Assembly (NCBI RefSeq): GCF_000422705.1
Contig: NZ_AUGO01000002.1
Location: forward strand, 1-64,000
Direction of reading: 5' to 3'
DNA: 64,000 nucleotides
From: Flavobacterium soli DSM 19725
Lineage (GTDB): Bacteria; Bacteroidota; Bacteroidia; Flavobacteriales; Flavobacteriaceae
The translations under genes were made by a program, and so were the position numbers. Every line of letters starts with the position of its first letter. The stretch's first letter is position 1. Below the pieces are notes generated by a model. The model ran no database searches. It worked only from the letters and a program-made list of their open reading frames with translations, and was not told the origin of the DNA. Shown here piece after piece: positions 42,491-51,301 of this stretch.

Positions 42491-42570
42491 ATGTATAGCT
42501 TTTTATTTTTTTATACATACAAAGTAACCACTGCAACTTTAGAGCAACCTTAATTTAAAATTAGAATTCC

Positions 42571-43959
42571 CTAAGATTTTACATTAGAATTTTTAATGTT
42601 GGATTTATCGAAGATAATATTCACCACCGTTCCTTTTCCTGTCTCTGATTGCACTTGGATTTCGCCATTATGCATTCGGATGATTTTCATTGCCAATGGA
42701 AGTCCTAAACCATAACCGGTATACTTTGAAGCAATTTTTCCGCGGAAGAAAGGTTCATACAAATGCGGAATATCCTCAGGCGGAATTCCGATTCCAATAT
42801 CAGTGATCGTAATTCTTATGAAATTTTTTTCTGCCAATAACGATACGAAGACTTCATCATTGTCAGAATATTTTACACCATTGGAAATGATATTGTTCAA
42901 GGCAAGTTCCAATAAAGGTTTATTGCAAGGAATGGTCAACAAATATTCGTCGTCTGGAAGATTGCCCAATTTTATATTCACACGGTTGTTGGGATAAATT
43001 TTATCGACATCAACTTTCACGTCCATCAGCAATTGGTCAATTCTCGCAATATCGAGCACTTGCTTGTTACCGTCATAACCCGTTTGGGTAAGCTTGAGCA
43101 AACCTTCGGTTAGGTTGCCAAGTTTGGAAGCTTGCTTGTGGATGTTTTCGAGCGATTGGATATAATCTGCTGTTTCACGTTCCTTTAGCAGCATGATTTC
43201 GCTTTCGGCAATGATAGTTGTTATAGGAGTTTTGAGTTCATGAGAGGCGTTGTTGATAAAGTTGGCCTGAATTTCGAAGGAAGTTTCCAATCGATCCAAC
43301 ATGTCGTTGAAGGTTTTGGTAAGGTCCGAAATTTCATCCGAATTGTCAACATCAGGAAGTCGGTTGTGGAGATTTGAGGCACTGATTCGCTTTACTTCTT
43401 TGGTGATTCGAGAAACAGGATTGATGAATCTTTTGGCTAAAAACCTTCCAAAAAAGTAGGCCATCACCACAAAAGCAATTCCTCCAAAAAGCATAATTTG
43501 GATGATATAAATCGCACTGGTGTTTCCCCGACGGTCTTTTGCACTTACAATTACCATATATTTCTGACCCGATTCGTTAAAAACCTGACCATAATGGTAG
43601 ATGTGATTTTCCTCGGTCCAACCCGAACCATTTTTCATCACTTCCTTGTAGAATTCGGGTTCAAGGTGCAACTCCGTATTATATTCGAAACTGTTTTCTC
43701 CGTTTATTTTCAGCACATAATTTTTTTCTTCAATCAATTCCTCAAGCCCTTCTTTTTTGAAGTCCTGAAAATATTTTGCCTTTACAGGATCGTTCTGATA
43801 ATGAATCGATGCTGCGATTTTAGCACGATCATGAAGTCTTTTTAGAAAATAATATTGGTTATTTTGTTTGAATAAAAAGAAAACGACGATGCTCAACAGC
43901 AAGGTGCTGAAACAGGAAAGTGCGATATAGGTTACCGTAATTTTTTTCCGAATTTGCAT
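42571..43959 (-). CDS. Sensor histidine kinase
   Basis: The 462-residue inner-membrane kinase has membrane helices at about 8-30 and 150-170, enclosing a periplasmic sensor region of about 115 residues. HAMP (about 172-225) is followed by the dimer/phospho-acceptor domain with His240 in NASHELKTPITTII and the ATPase domain (N box LNNIISNGVKYSDNDE, G boxes DIGIGIPPEDIPHLYEPFFRG and GYGLGLPLAMKI). It passes phosphate to the response regulator encoded directly upstream (1 bp apart). The signal is unknown; the nearby USP and bestrophin genes may be targets. Confidence 0.94.
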   Translation of the reverse strand: MQIRKKITVTYIALSCFSTLLLSIVVFFLFKQNNQYYFLKRLHDRAKIAASIHYQNDPVKAKYFQDFKKEGLEELIEEKNYVLKINGENSFEYNTELHLEPEFYKEVMKNGSGWTEENHIYHYGQVFNESGQKYMVIVSAKDRRGNTSAIYIIQIMLFGGIAFVVMAYFFGRFLAKRFINPVSRITKEVKRISASNLHNRLPDVDNSDEISDLTKTFNDMLDRLETSFEIQANFINNASHELKTPITTIIAESEIMLLKERETADYIQSLENIHKQASKLGNLTEGLLKLTQTGYDGNKQVLDIARIDQLLMDVKVDVDKIYPNNRVNIKLGNLPDDEYLLTIPCNKPLLELALNNIISNGVKYSDNDEVFVSLLAEKNFIRITITDIGIGIPPEDIPHLYEPFFRGKIASKYTGYGLGLPLAMKIIRMHNGEIQVQSETGKGTVVNIIFDKSNIKNSNVKS

Positions 43960-43960
43960 A

Positions 43961-44635
43961 CTATGATTTTATGACATATCCCAAACCTTTGATGGTCTGG
44001 ATAAGATTGCTTTGATAGGGCTTGTCGATTTTTTTTCTCAAATAATTAATATATACATCTACAACATTAGTATTCATGTCAAAATTAATGTCCCAAACAT
44101 TGTCAAGAATTTTTTCCCTTGATAGAATGGTACCCGAATTTTTAGCGAGATAATACAATAGCTTGAATTCCTTGGCTGTCAAAGTGATAATGTCGCCTTC
44201 GCGTTTCACGGATTTCGACCGTCCGTCAATTTCCAAATCGTCAATCGTGATGATGTCGTTTGGCTTGTTATCTTGATTGGCACGACGTGCTAAAGCACTA
44301 ATTCTAGCTTCGAGTTCCGAGAATTTAAAGGGTTTTGCTAAATAATCATCTGCACCAGCATTCAATCCTGTTACCACATTTTCAGTTGTTCCTAAAGCCG
44401 TTAGAAGTAAAATTGGGACGAAATTTTTTGATGCCCTAAGTCTTCGGCAAATTTCAATTCCATTGATTTCTGGTAGCATGATGTCTAGAACAACCACATC
44501 GAAAGTGTGATTTTGAATCATTTCCAAAGCAGTCCTGCCATCCATAGCAACACTCACATCGTTGTTGTTTTCAGAAAGTCCTTTTCGGATAACCGACAAT
44601 AAATTGGGCTCATCTTCCACAACGAGTAACTTCAT
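43961..44635 (-). CDS. Response regulator, OmpR/PhoB family
   Basis: The 224-residue protein has a receiver domain (about 1-115; phospho-acceptor Asp51 in VVVLDIMLPEING, Lys near AKPFKFSELEARI) and an OmpR-type winged HTH (about 130-222: LTAKEFKLLYYLAKNSGTILSREKILDNVW, YINYLRKKID). The start at 44635 (MKLLVVEDEPN) is chosen because it begins at the first strand; the frame is open 23 codons further upstream but gives an odd hydrophobic N-terminus. It forms a two-component pair with the kinase that follows. Confidence 0.93.
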   Translation of the reverse strand: MKLLVVEDEPNLLSVIRKGLSENNNDVSVAMDGRTALEMIQNHTFDVVVLDIMLPEINGIEICRRLRASKNFVPILLLTALGTTENVVTGLNAGADDYLAKPFKFSELEARISALARRANQDNKPNDIITIDDLEIDGRSKSVKREGDIITLTAKEFKLLYYLAKNSGTILSREKILDNVWDINFDMNTNVVDVYINYLRKKIDKPYQSNLIQTIKGLGYVIKS

Positions 44636-44826
44636 AGGAATAATTTTAAGGGTAAAGAGGAATACAAAAATACTAATTGAATTCTTAAATTTATGTAAAA
44701 CCACTAACTAGCATGGTGATTTTTGAAGAATTCGTATAGCTCTAGGCTTGTTTGGTGTAATATCGAAATTATTCTATTCTAAATTTATTGATATCTGAAA
44801 GAAGACTGAATTTCTTTTTTTCGTTA

Positions 44827-44860
44827 AACAAAAAAAGCATCTATTTCTAGACGCTTTCTT
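44827..44860 (-). terminator. Terminator of the Cys-rich exported protein gene
   Basis: On the minus strand AAAGCGTCTA pairs with TAGATGCTTT (one G-U pair) around GAAA and is followed by TTTTTTTG. It lies about 22 bp after the stop at 44880. Confidence 0.78.
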
Positions 44861-44879
44861 TTTCTTAAAATTGCAGAAC

Positions 44880-45221
44880 TTATTTTTTCTTTGCTTTTTT
44901 TACTTTTTTCTCAGGCAATAATGTAAACGAACTTGCCAAAAAGCGATTATCTTTTACCTCTCCTGTAACTTCCGCTTGACGGATTTTGGAACAAAAACCA
45001 TCTTCGGCATGGGCATCCCCGTGGTCGTCCAGCTTCGTTCCATCAACAAAATAAGGTTTTCCATCAATCTTTACCGCCAAGTCACACCCTTTTTTATCCT
45101 TCATCCCAAAGTTGCATTGTCCACAAGAAGCTTCTACAACTTGAGGTTTTGTAATCTTTTTTTCTTGTGCATTTACTCCGAAAGCAAACAGAAAGCATGC
45201 GATTGTAAATATGTTTTTCAT
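44880..45221 (-). CDS. Exported Cys-rich protein (DUF6370-like)
   Basis: The 113-residue protein has a signal peptide (to about 19, VNAQ) and then a compact domain with VEASCGQCNFGMKDKKGCDLAV (Cys33, Cys36, Cys46), a VDGTKLDDHGDAHAEDGFCSK segment (His67, His71, Cys77) and a Lys-rich C-terminus. The CxxC and His residues suggest a metal- or redox-active exported protein. It is similar to a small exported family found in many Flavobacteriia (DUF6370, from memory). It is separated from purT by 1 bp and probably transcribed with it, although no functional link is apparent. Confidence 0.65.
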   Translation of the reverse strand: MKNIFTIACFLFAFGVNAQEKKITKPQVVEASCGQCNFGMKDKKGCDLAVKIDGKPYFVDGTKLDDHGDAHAEDGFCSKIRQAEVTGEVKDNRFLASSFTLLPEKKVKKAKKK

Positions 45222-45222
45222 A

Positions 45223-46392
45223 TTATTTATAGGTTACAGTTACTAATTTCGAAGCATCTTTCGCTCGTTCTACAATTTCTTCGATGGGTGTTTCCAAAGT
45301 ATCATTTGCCAAAGCAACTCCCATTCTTCTATAAGGTCTTGAAGTTGGTTTTCCAAATATACGGAAATCGGTTTTGGCCAGTCCTGCAATTTTTTCCAAT
45401 CCTTCAAAGCCTGGATTCGATGAATTTTCGGAAGCCAAAATTACCGCACTAGCTCCATGTTTCTCCAATTTGATTTCAAAAATTGGAAGGCTTAAAATCG
45501 CACGAAGATGCAATTCAAATTCGTTGAAGTTTTGTGTTCCTGCCAAAGTCACCATTCCAGTATCGTGTGGTCTTGGAGATAATTCGGAGAAATAAACCCC
45601 ATCATCTGCCAAGAAAAATTCCACACCAAAAAGACCTGCACCGCCAAGAGCTTCGGTCACTTTTTCGGCCATATCTTGTGCTTCAAATAAATCCTTGTCG
45701 GAAATTCGAGCCGGCTGCCAACTTTCTTGATAATCGCCACGTTCTTGTCTGTGCCCGATTGGAGCACAAAAAAGCGTCGGATTATTATTTTGGGTAACCG
45801 TTAAAAGCGTGATTTCTGAATTGAATTTTACGAAAGCTTCCACTATTACTTCCACCACATCACCACGCGAACCTTCAACAGCATAGTTCCATGCTTTCTC
45901 AATATCTTCTTCCGATTTGATTGTTGATTGTCCTTTTCCAGAAGACGACATTAGCGGTTTTACCACACATGGAATTCCAACTTCCAGAACCGCTTTATTA
46001 AGTTCTTCTGCTGAAGTGGCATAGCGGTAATTGGCAGTTTTCAGTCCTAATTCTTTTGCAGCCAAATCGCGAATAGCTTTTCTATTCATGGTGAAATTTG
46101 CCGCTTTCGCAGATGGAACCACTGTGATTCCTTGTTTTTCATAATCATAGAAACGTTCTGTCCGAATCGCCTCAATCTCAGGAACTATAAAATCGGGTTG
46201 GTGCTTGGCAACGATTGCATCCAAAGCATCGCCGTCGAGCATATTGATGATTTCAAAACCGTGAGCCACTTGCATGGCTGGAGCATTTTCATAACTGTCG
46301 ACTGCGATAACAGTTTGTCCAATTCGTTGTGCAGCAATAACGAATTCTTTTCCGAGTTCTCCAGAACCTAGTAGTAGTATTTTCTTTTGCAT
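45223..46392 (-). CDS. purT: Formate-dependent phosphoribosylglycinamide formyltransferase
   Basis: The 389-residue protein is PurT (GAR transformylase 2), which uses formate and ATP to formylate GAR in purine synthesis. It begins [26 protein letters not shown] and shows the ATP-grasp features [25 protein letters not shown] (about 150-162), LTVTQN...[44 protein letters not shown] (about 278-306). The start at 46392 is chosen because the start at 46578 adds 62 basic, low-complexity residues foreign to the family. It is cytosolic and monocistronic with the Cys-rich exported protein. Confidence 0.94.
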   Translation of the reverse strand: MQKKILLLGSGELGKEFVIAAQRIGQTVIAVDSYENAPAMQVAHGFEIINMLDGDALDAIVAKHQPDFIVPEIEAIRTERFYDYEKQGITVVPSAKAANFTMNRKAIRDLAAKELGLKTANYRYATSAEELNKAVLEVGIPCVVKPLMSSSGKGQSTIKSEEDIEKAWNYAVEGSRGDVVEVIVEAFVKFNSEITLLTVTQNNNPTLFCAPIGHRQERGDYQESWQPARISDKDLFEAQDMAEKVTEALGGAGLFGVEFFLADDGVYFSELSPRPHDTGMVTLAGTQNFNEFELHLRAILSLPIFEIKLEKHGASAVILASENSSNPGFEGLEKIAGLAKTDFRIFGKPTSRPYRRMGVALANDTLETPIEEIVERAKDASKLVTVTYK

Positions 46393-46525
46393 TGTTGTGT
46401 TGTTAGAAGCTTTAAAGGTAACAAGTTTAAAACTTTTGGGCAAGAAATGTTTGGAGTTGTATACTATTGAAAAGATTTTTAAGTTATGGTAAAGGGTTGT
46501 CACTTTAATTTTTAAATCATCTTGA

Positions 46526-47497
46526 ATGCAGCATAAATTACTCTTCTTCTTTTTATTTTTCTTTTCTTTCTTTGGCAATGCTCAACAACGCGTTCTGACG
46601 GTCAAGGATTCTATAACCAATGAAGCACTTCCTTTTGCAAGTGTGAGTTTGCTTAATGGTTTCGGGATGTTTACAGACGATAACGGACAAGTAACAATTG
46701 GACAGGATGCTGCTGAAAAAATCAAGATTACGTATGTAGGATATGCATCCAAGACGGTTTCGATTAGTCAATTAAAAAATACTATTATTTTCTTGAAGCC
46801 TGAAGCCAATGCATTAAGCGAGGTGAAAGTGGTAGCTTCGAAAAAGAATAAAAAAACACGAAAAGATTTTACTGTAAAACCTCAATTGCATGACAATATC
46901 AATAAGATGTATTGGTCTTCAATAGGGCAACAATATGCTTTTTATATTCCGAGTTCAAAAGAAGACGGAATTCTGAAATCCATTACGATTCCGCTAATTG
47001 TGCAAGATATTCATCAAGGAATGGCAGAAGATTCATTTGAGATCAATCCCTATGGAACGATGGTTAAAGTTGAATTTTTGAGTAGTGCCAATAACTTACC
47101 CGATGCGAAATTAAATGAGTATGAAAAGAAAGTCATCATTCATTCAGGCAAAGTATCGGGACAAATCACGATAGATTTTGAAGAAGAAATTGAAATTCCC
47201 GAAGAAGGTTTGTTTGTCGCCATGACTATCATCGGGAAAACCAATAAGCAAGGAATCTATGTGCCCGAAATGCCGTATGCTATTCGTGAATTACCTGATA
47301 GAAAAAAGAAAATCCTCAAGATTATCCTTCCAAATTATGCCTTGGTTGAAGCTCCAAAAGGTCAACTGACCTATTTTAGAAATGTATTCAGCGATATTAC
47401 AAAATGGGAACGAATCACAAGACCGATGGTGTATAAAAATGAGAAAGAATATCCATTTTTGAATGTTGGGATTGGATATACTTTTTCGGGGTATTAG
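46526..47497 (+). CDS. CarboxypepD-reg-like domain protein
   Basis: The 323-residue protein has a signal peptide (about 1-19, FGNAQ). The first domain (about 20-95) is a carboxypeptidase-D regulatory-like beta sandwich: [36 protein letters not shown] ... [13 protein letters not shown]. The rest (about 110-323) is a beta-rich region with no recognised motif. Such proteins in Bacteroidota are usually outer-membrane or periplasmic structural or TonB-associated; function is not clear. It is transcribed alone and diverges from purT across a 133-bp gap. Confidence 0.72.
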   Translation: MQHKLLFFFLFFFSFFGNAQQRVLTVKDSITNEALPFASVSLLNGFGMFTDDNGQVTIGQDAAEKIKITYVGYASKTVSISQLKNTIIFLKPEANALSEVKVVASKKNKKTRKDFTVKPQLHDNINKMYWSSIGQQYAFYIPSSKEDGILKSITIPLIVQDIHQGMAEDSFEINPYGTMVKVEFLSSANNLPDAKLNEYEKKVIIHSGKVSGQITIDFEEEIEIPEEGLFVAMTIIGKTNKQGIYVPEMPYAIRELPDRKKKILKIILPNYALVEAPKGQLTYFRNVFSDITKWERITRPMVYKNEKEYPFLNVGIGYTFSGY

Positions 47498-47501
47498 TTT
47501 T

Positions 47502-47969
47502 TTATTTCTTCTGAATAAACTTTACAGTTAAAAAACCTATTATGAAGTTTATAATTGCTGATGTCAAAATAATGAATAACAGCATGATTAGAGAGAAAAG
47601 AAATACTGATATTAAAGGAATTACGGTAGTTGAAATGCCATTGCAAATCTTATCTCCTAAAAAAAGAAAAATAAAGATAGCGATAACTTTTAAAGTTGCC
47701 GAAAATGAAAATTTAGATACTTTTTGAAAGAATGTATTGTTTTCTGAATGGTTTATATTTTTACCTGTTGTAAACAATATGATTAGATATAAAACTGGAT
47801 AGATAATTCCCCAAAACAAGGAAGATCCTTGAACTCCAAAATCAGCAATTTCTAAAAATAATTCGATAACATTGGTAGGTTTAAAAATCAAATAAGAAAG
47901 AATACAGCTGAATGGGAAACCAACAAGTAAGGCATATAAACCTCTAATATTCTCGTTTGACACTTTCAT
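47502..47969 (-). CDS. Hypothetical membrane protein (four hydrophobic segments)
   Basis: The 155-residue protein has about four membrane segments (about 8-28, 48-68, 90-112, 118-145). I do not recognise the family. The start at 47969 (MKVSNEN) is used because the longer open frame to 48011 runs through the terminator of the next gene. It is convergent with the CarboxypepD-reg gene (4 bp between stops). Confidence 0.6.
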   Translation of the reverse strand: MKVSNENIRGLYALLVGFPFSCILSYLIFKPTNVIELFLEIADFGVQGSSLFWGIIYPVLYLIILFTTGKNINHSENNTFFQKVSKFSFSATLKVIAIFIFLFLGDKICNGISTTVIPLISVFLFSLIMLLFIILTSAIINFIIGFLTVKFIQKK

Positions 47970-47983
47970 ACTATATAGTAAAT

Positions 47984-48019
47984 TAAAATGCCCCAAGTTT
48001 CCTTGAGGCATTTTATATA
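47984..48019 (-). terminator. Terminator of the aminotransferase gene
   Basis: On the minus strand AAAATGCCTCAAG pairs with CTTGGGGCATTTT (one G-T/G-U type pair) around GAAA. It lies directly after the aspartate aminotransferase stop and before the membrane protein start at 47969. It is T-rich on the outgoing side. Confidence 0.75.
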
Positions 48020-49204
48020 TTAAACCAAAGCTTCTTTAATTCTCTTCAAAGCTTCCGTTAATACTTCTTCGCTTGTAGCGTATGAAAAACGAATGCAGTT
48101 AGGGTTTCCAAAAGCATCTCCTGTTACAGTTGCTACATTGGCTTCTGCCAAAAGATACATCGAAAAATCATCAGCATTTTTGATTTCTGTTCCTCTCAAT
48201 GTTTTTCCAAAATAAGAAGAAACATCTGGGAAAACATAAAACGCACCTTCTGGAACATTCAGTTTCAATCCTGGAATATTTTTAATTAATCCCACAACCA
48301 AATCTCTACGGCTTTTGAAAGCACCTACCATTTCGTTCAAAACACTTGGATCTGCATCAACAGCAGTAATGGTAGCTCTTTGTGCAATAGAATTGGCACC
48401 ACTAGTTACCTGTCCTTGCATTTTGGTACACGCTTTTGCAATGAATTCTGGAGCTCCAATATATCCGATTCTCCATCCTGTCATGGCAAATGCTTTTGCT
48501 ACACCATTAACGGTAATCGTTCTTTCTAACATTCCAGGAATCGAAGCAATGCTGCAAAATGTTCCCGAAAAGTTGATGTGTTCGTAGATTTCATCTGAAA
48601 CCACAAATATATTTGGATATTTTTCCAATACTTTCGCCAAAGCTGTCAATTCCTCACGACTGTAAACCGAACCGCTTGGGTTGCAAGGCGAGCTGTACCA
48701 AATCATTTTTGTTTTTGGTGTAATTGCAGCTTCTAATTGTTCCGGAGTGATTTTAAAATCGCTTTCTACAGAAGTAGGAACTTCTACAGGAACTCCGCCC
48801 GACATTTTTACGATTTCAAAGTAACTAACCCAGTAAGGAGCGGGAAGAATAACTTCGTCTCCGTCATTTAGCATTACTTGTGCAATGTTGTATAAAGATT
48901 GTTTGGCACCAGTTGAAACAACAATGTTTGCTGGTTTATACTCTAAATTATTATCTCTTTTGAATTTTCTACAGATGGCTTCTTTTAGTTCGACATATCC
49001 GTCAACTGGCGAATAGGTGCTGTAGTTTTCATCGATGGCTTTCTTTGCAGCTTCCTTGATAAAGTCAGGCGTGTTGAAATCTGGTTCGCCCAAACTTAAG
49101 CTAATAATGTCTTTTCCTTGTGCTTTTAATTCTCTTGCCAATGCCGCCATTGCCAAGGTTTGTGATGTTGATAAGCTGTTAATTCTATCCGATAAATGGT
49201 TCAT
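48020..49204 (-). CDS. Aspartate aminotransferase-type PLP enzyme (class I, subgroup gamma)
   Basis: The 394-residue protein is a fold-type I aminotransferase: SLSLGEPDFNTPDFIKEAA (about 35-53), IVVSTGAKQSLYN, LPAPYWVSYFEIVKMSGG, SSPCNPSGSVYS (about 171-182), and the PLP Lys237 in GVAKAFAMTGWRIGYIG; Arg in CIRFSYA near the C-terminus binds the carboxylate. It transfers the amino group between aspartate and 2-oxoglutarate, and may also act in related pathways. The gene has its own terminator and lies behind the desaturase, with a 46-bp gap. Confidence 0.92.
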   Translation of the reverse strand: MNHLSDRINSLSTSQTLAMAALARELKAQGKDIISLSLGEPDFNTPDFIKEAAKKAIDENYSTYSPVDGYVELKEAICRKFKRDNNLEYKPANIVVSTGAKQSLYNIAQVMLNDGDEVILPAPYWVSYFEIVKMSGGVPVEVPTSVESDFKITPEQLEAAITPKTKMIWYSSPCNPSGSVYSREELTALAKVLEKYPNIFVVSDEIYEHINFSGTFCSIASIPGMLERTITVNGVAKAFAMTGWRIGYIGAPEFIAKACTKMQGQVTSGANSIAQRATITAVDADPSVLNEMVGAFKSRRDLVVGLIKNIPGLKLNVPEGAFYVFPDVSSYFGKTLRGTEIKNADDFSMYLLAEANVATVTGDAFGNPNCIRFSYATSEEVLTEALKRIKEALV

Positions 49205-49250
49205 TGAAAAAAAAATTGTGTGTTGATGTTTTTGGTTTGTTGTAGTATAA

Positions 49251-50345
49251 TTATGCCATTTGAGGCTCCTGACCCAAATCTCTCAAATGTTTGAAGTGAG
49301 CCATAACAGCACCTCTCATGGTTTTGAATTCATGATAAGGAAGGTTACATTCTTTAGCAGTTTCCTTCACGATTTCTGCAATCTTGCCATAATGAACGTG
49401 GCTGATGTGTGGAAAAATATGGTGCTCAATTTGGTGGTTCAATCCGCCTGTAAACCAGTTTACAATTCTGTTTTTTGGAGCAAAATTAGCAGTAGTGTAT
49501 AATTGGTGAATTGCCCAAGTGTTTTCGATTTCGCCTTCAGCATTCGGAATTGGATTTGTAGTTTCATCTACAACGTGTGCCAATTGGAAAACGATACTCA
49601 AAATCAAACCAGCAGTATAATGCATTACGAAAAAGCCAATTAATACTTTCCACCAAGTGATGCCGATAATCATTGGCAAGACCAACCAAAGCGATACGTA
49701 AATAATTTTTGTAATCACTAAGACCGTCCATAATTTAGCTGGACTTTGTGGTTCTCCATACGATAACTTACGTTTCAAATAGGCTTTCATCTGTTTGAAA
49801 TCAGTAGTAAGGGCCCAATTGAAGGTCAATAATCCATAAAGGAAAACCGAATAGTAATGTTGGAATTTGTGAAACCTTCTCCATTCTGCTTCTTGGGTAA
49901 AACGGATGATTCTTCCCGCATCTAAATCTTCGTCATGACCGTGAATGTTGGTGTAAGTATGGTGCAAAACGTTGTGCTGAACTTGCCAGTTGTGAACATT
50001 TCCTGCCAAAATATAGATGCTTCCGCCCATAAATTTATTCAGCCAAGACCTGTTGGAGAACGAACCATGGTTTCCGTCATGCATCACGTTCATTCCAACT
50101 CCAGCCATACCGATTCCGATTACCATCGAAAGCAATAGCATCACCCAGAAAGGCATTTCTAAAGTTAGAATTAAAAAGTAAGGCGTCAAGAAAATGACGA
50201 ACATGATAATTGCTTTCAAATGCAATTTCCAGTTACCGGTTTTCTTGATATTATTTTCCTTGAAGTAATTGTTCACACGCGTGTTCAATGTCCTGAAAAA
50301 CTTCAGGCTATCTTGTTTGGAAAAGGTTGGAATTGTGGTATTCAT
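49251..50345 (-). CDS. Membrane fatty acid desaturase (front-end/acyl-CoA type)
   Basis: The 364-residue protein has four membrane segments (about 40-62, 64-88, 205-225, 235-255) and three histidine boxes: HDGNH (His89-His93), HNVLHHTYTNIHG (His124, His128, His129) and NHQIEHHIFPHISH (about 307-320), which ligate the diiron centre. The QIEHH form of the third box marks the linoleoyl-CoA/front-end desaturase group, which inserts a double bond in acyl chains of lipids. No fused cytochrome b5 domain is present, as usual in bacteria. It is monocistronic. Confidence 0.92.
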   Translation of the reverse strand: MNTTIPTFSKQDSLKFFRTLNTRVNNYFKENNIKKTGNWKLHLKAIIMFVIFLTPYFLILTLEMPFWVMLLLSMVIGIGMAGVGMNVMHDGNHGSFSNRSWLNKFMGGSIYILAGNVHNWQVQHNVLHHTYTNIHGHDEDLDAGRIIRFTQEAEWRRFHKFQHYYSVFLYGLLTFNWALTTDFKQMKAYLKRKLSYGEPQSPAKLWTVLVITKIIYVSLWLVLPMIIGITWWKVLIGFFVMHYTAGLILSIVFQLAHVVDETTNPIPNAEGEIENTWAIHQLYTTANFAPKNRIVNWFTGGLNHQIEHHIFPHISHVHYGKIAEIVKETAKECNLPYHEFKTMRGAVMAHFKHLRDLGQEPQMA

Positions 50346-50444
50346 ATATAATTTATAATTAATCTAAAATAGAATTTTCAAAGATAAATATTATTGTATA
50401 ATCAAAACGCAGGAAAAGGTTAAAAATTTCATCACGAAAAGCAT

Positions 50445-50452
50445 TACTTTTG
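50445..50452 (+). promoter_or_regulatory. -7 box (TACTTTTG) for rsmG
   Basis: TACTTTTG fits TANNTTTG, about 46 bp before the rsmG start. Confidence 0.5.
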
Positions 50453-50498
50453 TGACCCGATATTTTTTATCGGAATTTAAAAAGTAAATTTTTTTAAA

Positions 50499-51128
50499 AT
50501 GGAAGAAATTCTAAAGCATTTCCCTAACCTGACTGATATTCAGAAAGAACAGTTTCAAAAATTAGAGGAATTATACCATGATTGGAATGCAAAAATCAAC
50601 GTCATTTCACGCAAGGATATTGATGAATTATATACCAAACATGTGCTTCATTCTTTGGCTATAGCCAAAATCCAACCGTTTGAACCAGGAACCTATATTT
50701 TAGATGTAGGAACAGGGGGTGGCTTTCCAGGAATTCCTTTGGCAATTCTTTTTCCTGAAACACGTTTTTATCTTATTGATGTCATCCTGAAAAAGATTAA
50801 TGTAGTAAAAGCTGTAGCCGAAGGATTAGAACTTAAGAATGTCAAAGCTGAGCAAATCCGTGCCGAAAACGTAAAAGGAGATTTCGATTTCATCGTAAGT
50901 CGTGCTGTTACGAATATGCCCGATTTTGTTTCTTGGATAAAAGATAAAATCAAGAAGCAACAAAAACACGAACTCAAAAACGGAATTCTATATCTAAAGG
51001 GAGGCGATTTGACCGAGGAATTAAAAGACTTCCCAAAAGCAACAGAATACAATATTGCCAATTTCTTTGAAGATGAATTCTTTGAAACCAAAAAGGTAGT
51101 TCATTTGCCCCTTAAATTTAAGTTGTAA
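50499..51128 (+). CDS. rsmG: 16S rRNA (guanine527-N7)-methyltransferase
   Basis: The 209-residue protein is RsmG (GidB): WNAKINVISRKDIDELYTKHVLHSLAI (about 28-54), the SAM motif ILDVGTGGGFPGIPLAILFPE (about 67-87), KKINVVKAVAE and FDFIVSRAVTNMPDF (about 128-142). It methylates G527 in the 530 loop of 16S rRNA using S-adenosylmethionine. It is cytosolic. It stands alone here, away from parA or mnmG, the genes it is often next to. Confidence 0.95.
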   Translation: MEEILKHFPNLTDIQKEQFQKLEELYHDWNAKINVISRKDIDELYTKHVLHSLAIAKIQPFEPGTYILDVGTGGGFPGIPLAILFPETRFYLIDVILKKINVVKAVAEGLELKNVKAEQIRAENVKGDFDFIVSRAVTNMPDFVSWIKDKIKKQQKHELKNGILYLKGGDLTEELKDFPKATEYNIANFFEDEFFETKKVVHLPLKFKL

Positions 51129-51132
51129 TATT

Positions 51133-51206
51133 TTTAAACCATTAAGAAGTTAAGTTTCATTAAGTTTTGAATGGCTTAACTTTTCTTAATTCCTTAATGG
51201 TTTAAA
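51133..51206. repeat. Dispersed inverted repeat, copy 1 (TTTAAACCATTAAG type)
   Basis: The left arm is TTTAAACCATTAAGAAGTTAAG, then GTTTCATTAAG-like and spacer, and the right arm is the near complement (CTTAATTCCTTAATGGTTTAAA). Related elements lie at 61586-61656 and 63498-63579. It could fold into a long stem in RNA; it is probably a small mobile or REP-like element. Confidence 0.75.
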
Positions 51207-51215
51207 TTTTTTAAA

Positions 51216-51252
51216 AAGAAAAGCCGATTCAAAAACTGAATCGGCTTTTCTT
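51216..51252. terminator. Bidirectional terminator between rsmG and pruA
   Basis: AAGAAAAGCCGATTC (51216-51230) pairs perfectly with GAATCGGCTTTTCTT (51238-51252) around a seven-base loop. It has A/T runs on both sides and lies between convergent genes. Confidence 0.9.
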
Positions 51253-51301
51253 TTATCTCAAACAGTGGAAACTGAAAACTGACCACTGTGACTGAATAAA
51301 A

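Noticed and set aside
43498..43845. 115-residue plus-strand frame inside the histidine kinase gene
   Set aside because: It is antisense to the periplasmic sensor domain of a clear kinase and has no family features.
44976..45452. 158-residue plus-strand frame opposite the Cys-rich protein and purT
   Set aside because: It overlaps two well-supported genes on the other strand; codon use looks antisense.
46393..46578. N-terminal extension of purT to 46578
   Set aside because: The extra 62 residues are basic and low-complexity, include the divergent promoter region, and are not found in the family; the start at 46392 fits.
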